Below are positions 21,201 to 35,800 of a DNA stretch of 64,000 nucleotides, piece by piece (the stretch's first letter is position 1; every line of letters begins with the position of its first letter). Made by a program: the position numbers and the translations under genes. The notes below the pieces were generated by a model that ran no database searches, was not told where the DNA came from, and saw only the letters and a program-made list of their open reading frames with translations. The DNA is from Antedon bifida (lineage: Eukaryota; Echinodermata; Crinoidea; Comatulida; Antedonidae), in contig OY727096.1 of NCBI GenBank assembly GCA_963402885.1, forward strand, positions 12,133,820 through 12,197,819, written 5' to 3'.

Positions 21201-24200
21201 TTTAAAAACGTTTTAGACCATTTTGAGCATTTCGACAAAAAATTTTCACACAAAACATCAAAGTGTACAGAATAGCTTCAAATCGCATTTTGAGACGTTT
21301 TAGACCATTTTGTGATTTTCGAAAAAACTTGTTAACATAAAAACACCAAAGTGCTTAGAATAGCTTCAAATCGCATTTGGAGACGTTTTAGACCATTTTG
21401 TGATTTTCGAAAAAACTTGTTAACATAAAAACATCAAAGTGTTCAGAATAGCTTCAAATCGCATTTGGAGACGTTTTAGACCATTTTGTTATTTTCGAAA
21501 AAACTTAGTTACACAAAAACACCAAAGTGCTTAGAATAGCTTCAAATCGCATTTGGAGACGTTTTAGACCATTTTGTGATTTTCGAAAAAAGTTGTTAAC
21601 ATAAAAACATCAAAGTGTACAGAATAGCTTCATATCGCATTTGGAGACGTTTTAGACCATTTTGTGATTTTCGAAAAAACTTGTTAACACAAAAACACCA
21701 AAGTGTACAGAATAGTTTCAAATCGCATTTGGAGACGTTTTAGACCATTTTGTGATTTTCGAAAAAACTTTTCACACAAAAACATCAAAGTGTACAGAAT
21801 AGCTTCAAATCGCATTTGGAGACGTTTTAGACCATTTGGTGATTTTCGAAAAAAATTGTTAACATAAAAACATCAAAGTGTACAGAATAGCTTCAAATCG
21901 CATTTGGAGACGTTTTAGACAATTTTGTGATTTTCGAAAAAACTTGTTAACATAAAAACATCAAAGTGTTCAGAATAGCTTGAAATCGCATTTGGAGACG
22001 TTTTAGACCATTTTGTGATTTTCGAAAAAACTTTTCACACAAAAACATCGAAGAGCACAAAATAGCTTAATATCGTATTTAAAAACGTTTTAGACCATTT
22101 TGAGCATTTCGACAAAAATGTTTCACACAAAACATCAAAGTGTACAGAATAGCTTCAAATCGCATTTTGAGACGTTTTAGACCATTTTGTGATTTTCGAA
22201 AAAACTTGTTAACATAAAAACACCAAAGTGCTTAGAATAGCTTCAAATCGCATTTGGAGACGTTTTAGACCATTTTGTGATTTTCGAAAAAACTTGTTAA
22301 CATAAAAACATCAAAGTGTTCAGAAGAGCTTCAAATCGCATTTGGAGCCGTTTTAGACCATTTTGTTATTTTCGAAAAAAGTTGTTCACATAAAAACATC
22401 AAAGTGTACAGAATAGCTTCATATCGCATTTGGAGACGTTTTAGACCATTTTGTGATTTTCGAAAAAACTTGTTAACACAAAAACACCAAAGTGTACAGA
22501 ATAGTTTCAAATCGCATTTGGAGACGTTTTAGACCATTTTGTGATTTTCGAAAAAACTTTTCACACAAAAACATCAAAGTGTACAGAATAGCTTCAAATC
22601 GCATTTGGAGACGTTATAGACCATTTTGTGATTTTCGAAAAAAGTTGTTAACATAAAAACATCAAAGTGTACAGAATAGCTTCAAATCGCATTTGGAGAC
22701 GTTTTAGACCATTTTGTGATTTTCGAAAAAACTTTTCACACAAAAACATCAAAGAGCACAAAATAGCTTAATATCGTATTTAAAAACGTTTTAGACCATT
22801 TTGAGCATTTCGACAAAAATTTTTTACACAAAACATCAAAGTGTACAGAATAGCTTCAAATCGCATTTGGAGACGTTTTAGACCATTTTGTGATTTTCAA
22901 AAAAACTTGTTAACATAAAAACACCAAAGTGTTTAGAATAGCTTCAAATCGCATTTGGAGACGTTTTAGACCATTTTGTGATTTTCGAAAAAACTTGTTC
23001 ACATAAAAACATCAAAGTGTACAGAATAGCTTCAAATCGCATTTGGAGACGTTTTAGACCATTTTGTGATTTTCGAAAAAACTTTTCACACATCAAACTT
23101 TTCACACATCAAAGAGCACAAAATAGCTTAATATCGTATTTAAAAACGTTTTAGACCATTTTGAGCATTTCGACAAAAAATTTTCACACAAAACATCAAT
23201 GTGTACAGAATAGCTTCAAATCGCATTTGGAGACGTTTTAGACCATTTTGTGATTTTCGAAAAAACTTTTTAACACAAAAACACCAAAGTGCTTAGAATA
23301 GCTCCAAATCGCATTTGGAGACGTTTTAGACCATTTGGTGATTTTCGAAAAAAATTGTTAACATAAAAACATCAAAGTGTACAGAATAGCTTCAAATCGC
23401 ATTTGGAGACGTTTTAGACCATTTTGTGATTTTCGAAAAAACTTGTTAACATAAAAATATCAAAGTGTTCAGAATAGCTTGAAATCGAATTTGGAGACGT
23501 TTTAGACCATTTTGTGATTTTCGAAAAAACTGTTCACACAAAAACATCAAAGAGCACAAAATAGCTTAATATCGTATTTAAAAACGTTTTAGACCATTTT
23601 GAGCATTTCGACAAAAATTTTTCACACAAAACATCAAAGTGTACAGAATAGCTTCAAATCGCATTTTGAGACGTTTTAGACCATTTTGTGATTTTCGAAA
23701 AAACTTGTTAACATAAAAACACCAAAGTGCTTAGAATAGCTTCAAATCGCATTTGGAGACGTTTTAGACCATTTTGTGATTTTCGAAAAAACTTGTTAAC
23801 ATAAAAACATCAAAGTGTTCAGAATAGCTTCAAATCGCATTTGGAGACGTTTTAGACCATTTTGTTATTTTCGAAAAAAGTTGTTAACATAAAAACATCA
23901 AAGTGTACAGAATAGCTTCATATCGCATTTGGAGACGTTTTAGACCATTTTGTGATTTTCGAAAAAACTTGTTAACACAAAAACACCAAAGTGTACAGAA
24001 TAGTTTCAAATCGCATTTGGAGACGTTTTAGACCATTTTGTGATTTTCGAAAAAACTTTTCACACAAAAACATCAAAGTGTACAGAATAGCTTCAAATCG
24101 CATTTGGAGACGTTTTAGACCATTTTGTGATTTTCGAAAAAACTTGTTAACATAAAAACATCAAAGTGTACAGAATAGCTTCAAATCGCATTTGGAGACG

Positions 24201-27200
24201 TTTTAGACCATTTTGTGATTTTCGAAAAAACTTTTTAACACAAAAACACCAAAGTGCTTAGAATAGCTTCAAATCGCATTTGGAGACGTTTTAGACCATT
24301 TGGTGATTTTCGAAAAAACTTGTTAACATAAAAACATCAAAGTGTACAGAATAGCTTCAAATCGCATTTGGAGACGTTTTAGACCATTTTGTGATTTTCG
24401 AAAAAACTTGTTAACATAAAAACATCAAAGTGTTCAGAATAGCTTGAAATCGCATTTGGAGACGTTTTAGACCATTTTGTGATTTTCGAAAAAACTTTTC
24501 ACACAAAAACATCAAAGAGCACAAAATAGCTTAATATCGTATTTAAAAACGTTTTAGACCATTTTGAGCATTTCGACAAAAATTTTTCACACAAAACATC
24601 AAAGTGTACAGAATAGCTTCAAATCGCATTTTGAGACGTTTTAGACCATTTTGTGATTTTCGAAAAAACTTGTTAACATAAAAACACCAAAGTGCTTAGA
24701 ATAGCTTCAAATCGCATTTGGAGACGTTTTAGACCATTTTGTGATTTTCGAAAAAACTTGTTAACATAAAAACACCAAAGTGCTTAGAATAGCTTCAAAT
24801 CGCATTTGGAGACATTTTAGACCATTTTGTGATTTTCGAAAAAACTTGTTAACATAAAAACATCAAAGTGTTCAGAATAGCTTCAAATCGCATTTGGAGA
24901 CGTTTTAGACCATTTTATTATTTTCGAAAAAACTTAGTTACACAAAAACACCAAAGTGCTTAGAATAGCTTCAAATCGCATTTGGAGACGTTTTAGACCA
25001 TTTTGTGATTTTCGAAAAAAGTTGTTAACATAAAAACATCAAAGTGTACAGAATAGCTTCATATCGCATTTGGAGACGTTTTAGACCATTTTGAGATTTT
25101 CGAAAAAACTTTTTAACACAAAAACACCAAAGTGCTTAGAATAGCTTCAAATCGCATTTGGAGACGTTTTAGACCATTTTGAGATTTTCGAAAAAACTTT
25201 TTAACACAAAAACACAAAAGTGCTTAGAATAGCTTCAAATCGCATTTGGAGACGTTTTAGACCATTTTGTGATTTTCGAAAAAACTTGTTAACATAAAAA
25301 CATCAAAGTGTACAGAATAGCTTCAAATCGCATTTGGAGATGTTTTAGACCATTTTGTGATTTTCGAAAAAAGTTGTTAACATAAAAACATCAAAGTGTA
25401 CAGAATAGCTTCAAATCGCATTTGGAGACGTTTTAGACCATTTTGTGATTTTCGAAAAAACTTGTTTACATAAAAACACTAAAGTGCTTCGAATAGCTTC
25501 AAATCGCATATGGAGACGTTTTAGACCATTTTGTGATTTTCGAAAAAACTTGTTAACATAAAAACATCAAAGTGTACAGAATAGCTTCAAATCGCATTTG
25601 GAGACGTTTTAGACCATTTTGTGATTTTCGAAAAAACTTTTCACACAAAAACATCATAGTGTACCGAATAGCTTCAAATCGTATTTGGAGACGTTTTAGA
25701 CCATTTTGTGATTTTCGAAATAACTTGTTAACATAAAAACATCAAAGTGTACAGAATAGCTTCAAATCGCATTTAGAGACGTTTTAGACCAATTTGTGAT
25801 TTTGGAAAAAAACTTGTTAACATAAAAACACCAAAGTGCTTAGAATAGCTTCAAATCGCATTTTGAGACATTTTAGACAATTTGTGATTTTCGAAAGAAC
25901 TTGGTTACACAAAAACATAAAAGTGCTTAAAATCGCATTAGAAACCGTTTTAGACCATTTTGAGCATTTCGATAAAACTTTTCACACAAAAACATCAAAG
26001 AGCACAAAATAGCTTAATATCGTATTTAAAAACGTTTTAGACAATTTTGAGTATTTCGACAAAAATTTTTCACACAAAACATCAAAGTGTACAGAATAGC
26101 TTCAAATCGCATTTGGAGACGTTTTAGACCATTTTGTGATTTTCAAAAAAACTTGTTAACAAAAAAAACACCAAAGTGCTAAGAATAGCTTCAAATCGCA
26201 TTTGGAGACAATTTAGACCATTTTGTGATTTTCGAAAAAACTTGTTAACATAAAAACACCAAAGTGCTTAGAATAGCTTTAAATCGCATTTGCAGACGTT
26301 TTAGACCATTTTGTGATTTTCGAAAAAAATTGTTAACATAAAAACACCAAAGTGCTTAGAATAGCTTCAAATGCCATTTGGAGACGTTTTAGACCATTTT
26401 GTGATTTTCGAAAAAACTTTTTAACACAAAAACACCAAAGTGCTTAGAATAGCTTCAAATCGCATTTGGAGACGTTTTAGACCATTTGGTGATTTTCGAA
26501 AAAACTTGTTAACATAAAAACATCAAAGTGTTCAGAATAGCTTCAAATCGCATTTGGAGACGTTTTAGACCATTTTGTGATTTTCGAAAAAACTTGTTAA
26601 CATAAAAACACCAAAGTGTACAGAATAGCTTCAAATTGCATTTGGAGACGTTTTAGACCATTTTGTGGTTTTCGAAAAAACTTGCTAACATAAAAACACC
26701 AAAGTGCTTAGAATAGCTTCAAATCGCATATTGAGACATTTTAGAATATTTTGTGATTTTCAAAAAAATTTGGTTACACAAAAACACCAAAGTGCTTAGA
26801 ATAGCTTCAAATCGCATTTCGAGACGTTTTAGACCATTTTGAGCATTTCGACAAAAATTTTTAACACAAAACATCAAAGTGTACAGAATAGCTTCAAATC
26901 GCATATGAAGACATTTTAGACGATTTTGTGATTTTCGAAAAAAGTTGTTAACATAAAAACATCAAAGTGTACAGAATAGCTTCAAATCGCATTTGGAAAC
27001 GTTTTAGACCATTTTCTGATTTTCGAAAAAAATTGTTAACATAAAAACATCAAAGTGCTTAGAATAGCTTCAAATCGCATTTGGAGACGTTTTAGACCAT
27101 TTTGTGATTTTCGAAAAAACTTGTTAACATAAAAACATCAAAGTGTACAGAATAGCTTCAAATCGCATTTGGAGACGTTTTAGAATATTTTCTGACTTTC

Positions 27201-28290
27201 GAAAAAAATTGTTAACATAAAAACATCAAAGTGTACAGAATAGCTTCAAATCGCATTTGGAGACGTTTTAGACCATTTTGTGATTTTCAAAAAAACTTGT
27301 TAACATAAAAACATCAAAGTGTACAGAATAGCTTCAAATCGCATTTAGAGACGTTTTAGACCAATTTGTGATTTTGGAAAAAAACTTGTTAACATAAAAA
27401 CACCAAAGTGCTTAGAATAGCTTCAAATCGCATTTTGAGACATTTTAGACAATTTGTGATTTTCGAAAGAACTTGGTTACACAAAAACATAAAAGTGCTT
27501 AAAATCGCATTAGAAACCGTTTTAGACCATTTTGAGCATTTCGATAAAACTTTTCACACAAAAACATCAAAGAGCACAAAATAGCTTAATATCGTATTTA
27601 AAAACGTTTTAGACAATTTTGAGTATTTCGACAAAAATTTTTAACACAAAACATCAAAGTGTACAGAATAGCTTCAAATCGCATTTGGAGACGTTTTAGA
27701 CCATTTTGTGATTTTCAAAAAAACTTGTTAACAAAAAAAACACCAAAGTGCTAAGAATAGCTTCAAATCGCATTTGGAGACAATTTAGACCATTTTGTGA
27801 TTTTCGAAAAAACTTGTTAACATAAAAACACCAAAGTGCTTAGAATAGCTTTAAATCGCATTTGGAGACGTTTTAGACCATTTTGTGATTTTCGAAAAAA
27901 ATTGTTAACATAAAAACACCAAAGTGCTTAGAATAGCTTCAAATGCCATTTGGAGACGTTTTAGACCATTTTGTGATTTTCGAAAAAACTTTTTAACACA
28001 AAAACACCAAAGTGCTTAGAATAGCTTCAAATCGCATTTGGAGACGTTTTAGACCATTTGGTGATTTTCGAAAAAACTTGTTAACATAAAAACATCAAAG
28101 TGTTCAGAATAGCTTCAAATCGCATTTGGAGACGTTTTAGACCATTTTGTGATTTTCGAAAAAACTTGTTAACATAAAAACACCAAAGTGTACAGAATAG
28201 CTTCAAATTGCATTTGGAGACGTTTTAGACCATTTTGTGGTTTTCGAAAAAACTTGCTAACATAAAAACACCAAAGTGCTTAGAGTAGCT
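18257..28290. repeat. ~10-kb higher-order repeat, copy A
   Basis: Marked by the GCATATTGAGACATTTTAG monomer at 18257, which starts the next copies at 28291 and 38676. Internal markers shared with copy B include the deletion junction AAAGAGACCATTTT (20160), the CATCAAACTT duplication (23091) and CATTTTATTATTTTCG (24911). Copies differ by whole-monomer gains and losses. Confidence 0.75.
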
Positions 28291-29862
28291 TCAAATCGCA
28301 TATTGAGACATTTTAGAATATTTTGTGATTTTCAAAAAAATTTGGTTACACAAAAACACCAAAGTGCTTAGAATAGCTTCAAATCGCATTTCGAGACGTT
28401 TTAGACCATTTTGAGCATTTCGACAAAAATTTTTAACACAAAACATCAAAGTGTACAGAATAGCTTCAAATCGCATATGAAGACATTTTAGACGATTTTG
28501 TGATTTTCGAAAAAAGTTGTTAACATAAAAACATCAAAGTGTACAGAATAGCTTCAAATCGCATTTGGAAACGTTTTAGACCATTTTCTGATTTTCGAAA
28601 AAAATTGTTAACATAAAAACATCAAAGTGCTTAGAATAGCTTCAAATCGCATTTGGAGACGTTTTAGACCATTTTGTGATTTTCGAAAAAACTTGTTAAC
28701 ATAAAAACATCAAAGTGTACAGAATAGCTTCAAATCGCATTTGGAGACGTTTTAGAATATTTTCTGATTTTCGAAAAAAATTGTTAACATAAAAACATCA
28801 AAGTGTACAGAATAGCTTCAAATCGCATTTGGAGACGTTTTAGACCATTTTGTGATTTTCAAAAAAACTTGTTAACATAAAAACATCAAAGTGTACAGAA
28901 TAGCTTCAAATCGCATTTGGAGACGTTTTAGACCATTTTGTGATTTTCGAAAAAACTTTTCACACAAAAACATCAAAGAGCACAAAATAGCTTAATATCG
29001 TATTTAAAAACGTTTTAGACCATTTTGTGATTTTCGAAAAAACTTGTTAACATAAAAACATCAAAGTGTACAGAATAGCTTCAAATCGCATTTGGAGACG
29101 TTTTAGACCATTTGGTGATTTTCGAAAAAACTTGTTAACATAAAAACATCAAAGTGTACAGAATAGCTTCAAATCGCATTTGGAGACGTTTTAGACCATT
29201 TTGTGATTTTCGAAAAAACTTGTTAACATAAAAACATCAAAGTGTTCAGAATAGCTTGAAATCGCATTTGGAGACGTTTTAGACCATTTTGTGATTTTCG
29301 AAAAAACTTTTCACAAAAAAACATCAAAGAGCACAAAATAGCTTAATATCGTATTTAAAAACGTTTTAGACAATTTTGAGGATTTCGACAAAAATTATTC
29401 ACACCAAACATCAAAGTGTACAGAATAGCTTCAAATCGCATTTGGACATGTTTTAGACCATTTTGTGATTTTCGAAAAAACTTGTTAACATAAAACCATC
29501 AAAGTGTACAGAATAGCTTCAAATCGCATTTGGAGACGTTTTAGACCATTTTGTGATTTTCGAAAAAACTTGTTAACATAAAAACATCAAAGTGTACAGA
29601 ATAGCTTCAAATCGCATTTGGAGATGTTTTAGACCATTTTGTGATTTTCGAAAAAAGTTGTTAACATAAAAACATCAAAGTGTACAGAATAGCTTCAAAT
29701 CGCATTTGGAGACGTTTTAGACCATTTTGTGATTTTCGAAAAAACTTGTTAACATAAAAACATCAAAGTTTACAGAATAGCTTCAAATCGCATTTGGAGA
29801 CCTTTTAGACCAATTTGTGATTTTCGAAAAAACTTGTTAACATAAAATCACCAAAGTGCTTA
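26719..29862. repeat. 1,572-bp tandem duplication (18 monomers)
   Basis: The block from 26719 repeats from 28291, preceded in both cases by the same run of variants (GGAGACAATTTAGACC, AAATGCCATTTGG). The same pair recurs at 37104 and 38676 with the identical 1,572-bp lag, so the duplication predates copying of the 10-kb unit. The end coordinate is approximate. Confidence 0.75.
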
Positions 29863-32800
29863 GAATAGCTTCAAATCGCATTTTGAGACATTTTAGACAA
29901 TTTGTGATTTTCGAAAGAACTTGGTTACACAAAAACATAAAAGTGCTTAAAATCGCATTAGAAACCGTTTTAGACCATTTTGAGCATTTCGATAAAACTT
30001 TTCACACAAAAACATCAAAGAGACCATTTTGTGATTTTCGAAAAAACTTGTTAACATAAAAACACCAAACTGTTTAGAATAGCTTCAAATCGCATTTGGA
30101 GACGTTTTAGACCATTTTGTGATTTTCGAAAAAACTTGTTCACATAAAAACATCAAAGTGTACAGAATAGCTTCAAATCGCATTTGGAGACGTTTTAGAC
30201 CATTTTGTGATTTTCGAAAAAACTTTTCACACAAAACATCAAAGTGTACAAAATAGCTTAATATCGTATTTAAAAACGTTTTAGACCATTTTGAGCATTT
30301 CGACAAAAATTTTTCACACAAAACATCAAAGTGTACAGAATAGCTTCAAATCGCATTTGGAGACGTTTTAGACCATTTTGTGATTTTCGAAAAAACTTTT
30401 TAACACAAAAACACCAAAGTGCTTAGAATAGCTCCAAATCGCATTTGGAGACGTTTTAGACCATTTGGTGATTTTCGAAAAAAATTGTTAACATAAAAAC
30501 ATCAAAGTGTACAGAATAGCTTCAAATCGCATTTGGAGACGTTTTAGACCATTTTGTGATTTTCGAAAAAACTTGTTAACATAAAAACATCAAAGTGTTC
30601 AGAATAGCTTGAAATCGCATTTGGAGACGTTTTAGACCATTTTGTGATTTTCGAAAAAACTGTTCACACAAAAACATCAAAGAGCACAAAATAGCTTAAT
30701 ATCGTATTTAAAAACGTTTTAGACCATTTTGAGCATTTCGACAAAAATTTTTCACACAAAACATCAAAGTGTACAGAATAGCTTCAAATCGCATTTTGAG
30801 ACGTTTTAGACCATTTTGTGATTTTCGAAAAAACTTGTTAACATAAAAACACCAAAGTGCTTAGAATAGCTTCAAATCGCATTTGGAGACGTTTTAGACC
30901 ATTTTGTGATTTTCGAAAAAACTTGTTAACATAAAAACATCAAAGTGTTCAGAATAGCTTCAAATCGCATTTGGAGACGTTTTAGACCATTTTGTTATTT
31001 TCGAAAAAACTTAGTTACACAAAAACACCAAAGTGCTTAGAATAGCTTCAAATCGCATTTGGAGACGTTTTAGACCATTTTGTGATTTTCGAAAAAAGTT
31101 GTTAACATAAAAACATCAAAGTGTACAGAATAGCTTCATATCGCATTTGGAGACGTTTTAGACCATTTTGTGATTTTCGAAAAAACTTGTTAACACAAAA
31201 ACACCAAAGTGTACAGAATAGTTTCAAATCGCATTTGGAGACGTTTTAGACCATTTTGTGATTTTCGAAAAAACTTTTCACACAAAAACATCAAAGTGTA
31301 CAGAATAGCTTCAAATCGCATTTGGAGACGTTTTAGACCATTTGGTGATTTTCGAAAAAAATTGTTAACATAAAAACATCAAAGTGTACAGAATAGCTTC
31401 AAATCGCATTTGGAGACGTTTTAGACCATTTTGTGATTTTCGAAAAAACTTGTTAACATAAAAACATCAAAGTGTTCAGAATAGCTTGAAATCGCATTTG
31501 GAGACGTTTTAGACCATTTTGTGATTTTCGAAAAAACTTTTCACACAAAAACATCGAAGAGCACAAAATAGCTTAATATCGTATTTAAAAACGTTTTAGA
31601 CCATTTTGAGCATTTCGACAAAAATGTTTCACACAAAACATCAAAGTGTACAGAATAGCTTCAAATCGCATTTTGAGACGTTTTAGACCATTTTGTGATT
31701 TTCGAAAAAACTTGTTAACATAAAAACACCAAAGTGCTTAGAATAGCTTCAAATCGCATTTGGAGACGTTTTAGACCATTTTGTGATTTTCGAAAAAACT
31801 TGTTAACATAAAAACATCAAAGTGTTCAGAAGAGCTTCAAATCGCATTTGGAGCCGTTTTAGACCATTTTGTTATTTTCGAAAAAAGTTGTTCACATAAA
31901 AACATCAAAGTGTACAGAATAGCTTCATATCGCATTTGGAGACGTTTTAGACCATTTTGTGATTTTCGAAAAAACTTGTTAACACAAAAACACCAAAGTG
32001 TACAGAATAGTTTCAAATCGCATTTGGAGACGTTTTAGACCATTTTGTGATTTTCGAAAAAACTTTTCACACAAAAACATCAAAGTGTACAGAATAGCTT
32101 CAAATCGCATTTGGAGACGTTATAGACCATTTTGTGATTTTCGAAAAAAGTTGTTAACATAAAAACATCAAAGTGTACAGAATAGCTTCAAATCGCATTT
32201 GGAGACGTTTTAGACCATTTTGTGATTTTCGAAAAAACTTTTCACACAAAAACATCAAAGAGCACAAAATAGCTTAATATCGTATTTAAAAACGTTTTAG
32301 ACCATTTTGAGCATTTCGACAAAAATTTTTTACACAAAACATCAAAGTGTACAGAATAGCTTCAAATCGCATTTGGAGACGTTTTAGACCATTTTGTGAT
32401 TTTCAAAAAAACTTGTTAACATAAAAACACCAAAGTGTTTAGAATAGCTTCAAATCGCATTTGGAGACGTTTTAGACCATTTTGTGATTTTCGAAAAAAC
32501 TTGTTCACATAAAAACATCAAAGTGTACAGAATAGCTTCAAATCGCATTTGGAGACGTTTTAGACCATTTTGTGATTTTCGAAAAAACTTTTCACACATC
32601 AAACTTTTCACACATCAAAGAGCACAAAATAGCTTAATATCGTATTTAAAAACGTTTTAGACCATTTTGAGCATTTCGACAAAAAATTTTCACACAAAAC
32701 ATCAAAGTGTACAGAATAGCTTCAAATCGCATTTGGAGACGTTTTAGACCATTTTGTGATTTTCGAAAAAACTTTTTAACACAAAAACACCAAAGTGCTT

Positions 32801-35800
32801 AGAATAGCTCCAAATCGCATTTGGAGACGTTTTAGACCATTTGGTGATTTTCGAAAAAAATTGTTAACATAAAAACATCAAAGTGTACAGAATAGCTTCA
32901 AATCGCATTTGGAGACGTTTTAGACCATTTTGTGATTTTCGAAAAAACTTGTTAACATAAAAATATCAAAGTGTTCAGAATAGCTTGAAATCGAATTTGG
33001 AGACGTTTTAGACCATTTTGTGATTTTCGAAAAAACTGTTCACACAAAAACATCAAAGAGCACAAAATAGCTTAATATCGTATTTAAAAACGTTTTAGAC
33101 CATTTTGAGCATTTCGACAAAAATTTTTCACACAAAACATCAAAGTGTACAGAATAGCTTCAAATCGCATTTTGAGACGTTTTAGACCATTTTGTGATTT
33201 TCGAAAAAACTTGTTAACATAAAAACACCAAAGTGCTTAGAATAGCTTCAAATCGCATTTGGAGACGTTTTAGACCATTTTGTGATTTTCGAAAAAACTT
33301 GTTAACATAAAAACATCAAAGTGTTCAGAATAGCTTCAAATCGCATTTGGAGACGTTTTAGACCATTTTGTTATTTTCGAAAAAAGTTGTTAACATAAAA
33401 ACATCAAAGTGTACAGAATAGCTTCATATCGCATTTGGAGACGTTTTAGACCATTTTGTGATTTTCGAAAAAACTTGTTAACACAAAAACACCAAAGTGT
33501 ACAGAATAGTTTCAAATCGCATTTGGAGACGTTTTAGACCATTTTGTGATTTTCGAAAAAACTTTTCACACAAAAACATCAAAGTGTACAGAATAGCTTC
33601 AAATCGCATTTGGAGACGTTTTAGACCATTTTGTGATTTTCGAAAAAACTTGTTAACATAAAAACATCAAAGTGTACAGAATAGCTTCAAATCGCATTTG
33701 GAGACGTTTTAGACCATTTTGTGATTTTCGAAAAAACTTTTTAACACAAAAACACCAAAGTGCTTAGAATAGCTTCAAATCGCATTTGGAGACGTTTTAG
33801 ACCATTTGGTGATTTTCGAAAAAACTTGTTAACATAAAAACATCAAAGTGTACAGAATAGCTTCAAATCGCATTTGGAGACGTTTTAGACCATTTTGTGA
33901 TTTTCGAAAAAACTTGTTAACATAAAAACATCAAAGTGTTCAGAATAGCTTGAAATCGCATTTGGAGACGTTTTAGACCATTTTGTGATTTTCGAAAAAA
34001 CTTTTCACACAAAAACATCAAAGAGCACAAAATAGCTTAATATCGTATTTAAAAACGTTTTAGACCATTTTGAGCATTTCGACAAAAATTTTTCACACAA
34101 AACATCAAAGTGTACAGAATAGCTTCAAATCGCATTTTGAGACGTTTTAGACCATTTTGTGATTTTCGAAAAAACTTGTTAACATAAAAACACCAAAGTG
34201 CTTAGAATAGCTTCAAATCGCATTTGGAGACGTTTTAGACCATTTTGTGATTTTCGAAAAAACTTGTTAACATAAAAACACCAAAGTGCTTAGAATAGCT
34301 TCAAATCGCATTTGGAGACGTTTTAGACCATTTTGTGATTTTCGAAAAAACTTGTTAACATAAAAACATCAAAGTGTTCAGAATAGCTTCAAATCGCATT
34401 TGGAGACGTTTTAGACCATTTTATTATTTTCGAAAAAACTTAGTTACACAAAAACACCAAAGTGCTTAGAATAGCTTCAAATCGCATTTGGAGACGTTTT
34501 AGACCATTTTGTGATTTTCGAAAAAAGTTGTTAACATAAAAACATCAAAGTGTACAGAATAGCTTCATATCGCATTTGGAGACGTTTTAGACCATTTTGA
34601 GATTTTCGAAAAAACTTTTTAACACAAAAACACCAAAGTGCTTAGAATAGCTTCAAATCGCATTTGGAGACGTTTTAGACCATTTTGAGATTTTCGAAAA
34701 AACTTTTTAACACAAAAACACAAAAGTGCTTAGAATAGCTTCAAATCGCATTTGGAGACGTTTTAGACCATTTTGTGATTTTCGAAAAAACTTGTTAACA
34801 TAAAAACATCAAAGTGTACAGAATAGCTTCAAATCGCATTTGGAGATGTTTTAGACCATTTTGTGATTTTCGAAAAAAGTTGTTAACATAAAAACATCAA
34901 AGTGTACAGAATAGCTTCAAATCGCATTTGGAGACGTTTTAGACCATTTTGTGATTTTCGAAAAAACTTGTTTACATAAAAACACTAAAGTGCTTCGAAT
35001 AGCTTCAAATCGCATATGGAGACGTTTTAGACCATTTTGTGATTTTCGAAAAAACTTGTTAACATAAAAACATCAAAGTGTACAGAATAGCTTCAAATCG
35101 CATTTGGAGACGTTTTAGACCATTTTGTGATTTTCGAAAAAACTTTTCACACAAAAACATCATAGTGTACCGAATAGCTTCAAATCGTATTTGGAGACGT
35201 TTTAGACCATTTTGTGATTTTCGAAATAACTTGTTAACATAAAAACATCAAAGTGTACAGAATAGCTTCAAATCGCATTTAGAGACGTTTTAGACCATTT
35301 TGTGATTTTCGAAAAAACTTGTTAACATAAAAACATCAAAGTGTTCAGAATAGCTTCAAATCGCATTTGGAGACGTTTTAGACCATTTTATTATTTTCGA
35401 AAAAACTTAGTTACACAAAAACACCAAAGTGCTTAGAATAGCTTCAAATCGCATTTGGAGACGTTTTAGACCATTTTGTGATTTTCGAAAAAAGTTGTTA
35501 ACATAAAAACATCAAAGTGTACAGAATAGCTTCATATCGCATTTGGAGACGTTTTAGACCATTTTGAGATTTTCGAAAAAACTTTTTAACACAAAAACAC
35601 CAAAGTGCTTAGAATAGCTTCAAATCGCATTTGGAGACGTTTTAGACCATTTTGAGATTTTCGAAAAAACTTTTTAACACAAAAACACAAAAGTGCTTAG
35701 AATAGCTTCAAATCGCATTTGGAGACGTTTTAGACCATTTTGTGATTTTCGAAAAAACTTGTTAACATAAAAACATCAAAGTGTACAGAATAGCTTCAAA